From an uncultured Bacteroidales bacterium (lineage in GTDB: Bacteria > Bacteroidota > Bacteroidia > Bacteroidales > Muribaculaceae), in contig URZM01000157.1 of NCBI GenBank assembly GCA_900552315.1, positions 1 to 5,277 of the forward strand: a stretch of DNA of 5,277 nucleotides, written 5' to 3'. The position numbers were made by a program, and so were the translations under genes. Within the stretch, counting starts at the first letter, position 1. Each line of letters opens with the position of its first letter. The notes beneath the pieces were generated by a model. The model had not been told where the DNA came from and did not search any database. It worked only from the letters and a program-made list of their open reading frames with translations. Below, in pieces: positions 4,315 to 5,277 of this stretch.

Positions 4315-5277
4315 TTAGGGGTTCGGGTCGGGGAGGTGGAGCTGGCAGCGGACACTTTCGGCGTGGAGGGTCTCGAGCAGGCGTGTCAGGAAGGTCTCGT
4401 CGAGGCCGAGCTCGCAGCCCCGGCGCAGCAGGGCCGTGAGCAGGCGGCTATAACGGTCGGGCTGGACCACGGGCATGTCGTTGGCACGTTTGTATTCGCC
4501 TATCTTGCGGCTTACCGCCATGCGGCGTGCCAAGACGGAGAGGAGTTCTCCGTCAAGCTCGTCTATCTGCCAACGCAGTTCGTCGAGGACCGCGTCGGGC
4601 CGGGATGTGTTTCTAACCTTCAGTGAGAGCCACAGGTCAGCCAAGGCATCGGGAGTGAGCTGCTGGCCTCCGTCACTGAGGGCGCTTTCCGGGTGTGGAT
4701 GCGACTCTATCATGAGTCCGTCGAAGCCCATGTCGAGCGCCTGCTGCGACAGGGCGGCGATATGGTCGCGGCTTCCCCCGGTATGGCTGGGATCATGGAT
4801 TATGGGGAGCGAGGGGAGACGGCGATGCAGCTCCAGTGGAATCTGCCAGATAGGAGCGTTGCGGTATGGGCGGCTCTCGTAAACCGAGAACCCCCGGTGT
4901 ATGGCGCCGAGACGTGTCACACCTCGAGAGAGGAGTCTTGCGAAGGCTCCGATCCATAGCTCGAGGTCGGGGCTGACGGGGTTCTTGACCAGGACGGTCT
5001 TATGCGGGCATATCTCACCGATAGCGTCTGCGAGGGCTTGCACCGCGAAGGGGTTGGCTGATGTGCGGGCGCCGATCCAGAGGATGTCCACCCCTGCCGC
5101 ATCAGCAGCCCGTACATGCTCGGGGCTGGCCACCTCAGTGGCCACAGGCATGCCCGTGGTGGCTCGCGCCTCGGCAAGCCAAGCGAGAGCCTCGGGTCCG
5201 ACACCCTCGAAAGAGCCCGGCGAGGTACGCGGTTTCCATACCCCGGCCCTGAATATAGCCTCCGGGCAGAAGGATGC
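4315..5277 (-). CDS. Bifunctional DAHP synthase / chorismate mutase (AroQ type), 5' end outside window
   Basis: The visible 320 C-terminal residues join the first enzyme of the shikimate pathway (phosphoenolpyruvate plus erythrose 4-phosphate to DAHP) to chorismate mutase (chorismate to prephenate). The frame is open to the right edge; about 35-40 N-terminal residues, including the usual GPCS motif, are probably missing. DAHP synthase motifs seen are KPRTSP (15-20), IGARTSANPF (about 70-80), LVKNPVSPDLELW, RLGAIHRGFS, DPSHTGG and IESHPHPESALSDGGQQLTP. The AroQ domain (about 228-315) has LRWQIDELD, ARRMAV, GEYK and PDRYSRLL, which place the expected Arg, Arg, Lys and Asp/Arg active-site residues. 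Such fusions are standard in Bacteroidetes, where the mutase domain can mediate feedback control. Its GC is clearly higher than that of the neighbouring exported-protein and higBA genes. An ATG at 5151 is internal, not the start. Confidence 0.93.
   Translation of the reverse strand, partial: ASFCPEAIFRAGVWKPRTSPGSFEGVGPEALAWLAEARATTGMPVATEVASPEHVRAADAAGVDILWIGARTSANPFAVQALADAIGEICPHKTVLVKNPVSPDLELWIGAFARLLSRGVTRLGAIHRGFSVYESRPYRNAPIWQIPLELHRRLPSLPIIHDPSHTGGSRDHIAALSQQALDMGFDGLMIESHPHPESALSDGGQQLTPDALADLWLSLKVRNTSRPDAVLDELRWQIDELDGELLSVLARRMAVSRKIGEYKRANDMPVVQPDRYSRLLTALLRRGCELGLDETFLTRLLETLHAESVRCQLHLPDPNP

Noticed and set aside
4336..4959. Plus-strand frames opposite the DAHP synthase/chorismate mutase
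   Set aside because: They are shadows of a highly conserved, GC-rich enzyme gene on the other strand.
1..5277. CRISPR arrays, tRNA/rRNA genes, insertion sequences, integrases, replication origins
   Set aside because: None is visible: no regular spaced repeats beyond those listed, no transposase or integrase frame, no cloverleaf.

Overview
The window looks like chromosomal DNA of a Bacteroidales bacterium, perhaps Muribaculaceae or a relative; the family is inference. The reasons are four promoter -7 boxes of the Bacteroidetes form TAnnTTTG (299, 1127, 1756, 3446), A-rich translation starts with little Shine-Dalgarno signal, a DAHP synthase fused to a C-terminal chorismate mutase in the Bacteroidetes style, and a HigBA pair whose toxin ends in the familiar ELSNHYK. 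GC is uneven by rough hand counts on single 60-base lines: about 62-68% in the aromatic gene, about 58% in the small regulator genes, and about 40-45% in the secreted-protein genes and higB.

Region 1 (1-1115) is cassette A: a 74-aa helix-turn-helix (HTH) regulator, two tandem inverted-repeat operators that begin at its stop codon, a TAACTTTG promoter, a six-helix membrane protein of unknown function (334-987), and an intrinsic terminator (1069-1115).

Region 2 (1116-3343) is cassette B. It has a gene-free stretch with a promoter-like box and RNA-like hairpins (about 1127-1453), a 78-aa paralogue of the same regulator (1454-1690), the same operator pair and promoter at exactly the same spacings, then three genes for small exported proteins (1784-2404, 2500-2898, 2940-3266) and a strong terminator (3304-3343). 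The first exported protein has a C-terminal half resembling the Lcl/DUF1566 (FGE-like) fold; the other two are unrecognised.

Region 3 (3422-4150) is a type II toxin-antitoxin operon, higB-higA, with a textbook promoter carrying a direct repeat that may be the antitoxin operator. Region 4 (4315 to the right edge, minus strand) is the 3' part of a bifunctional DAHP synthase/chorismate mutase, convergent with higBA. The 164 bases between them hold only weak hairpins.

The main point of interest is the duplicated cassette. Two near-identical mini-regulators each sit directly upstream of an operator pair with 21-bp centre-to-centre spacing, and the proximal operator centre lies 41 bp before the -7 box in both. 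The downstream genes are unrelated but all encode envelope or exported proteins. The operator half-sites differ at one base between cassettes (GCGTGAA versus GCGTAAA), and the two regulators differ mainly in their predicted recognition helix. This suggests insulated local regulators that each control their own cargo, probably as activators. That function is inferred, not shown.
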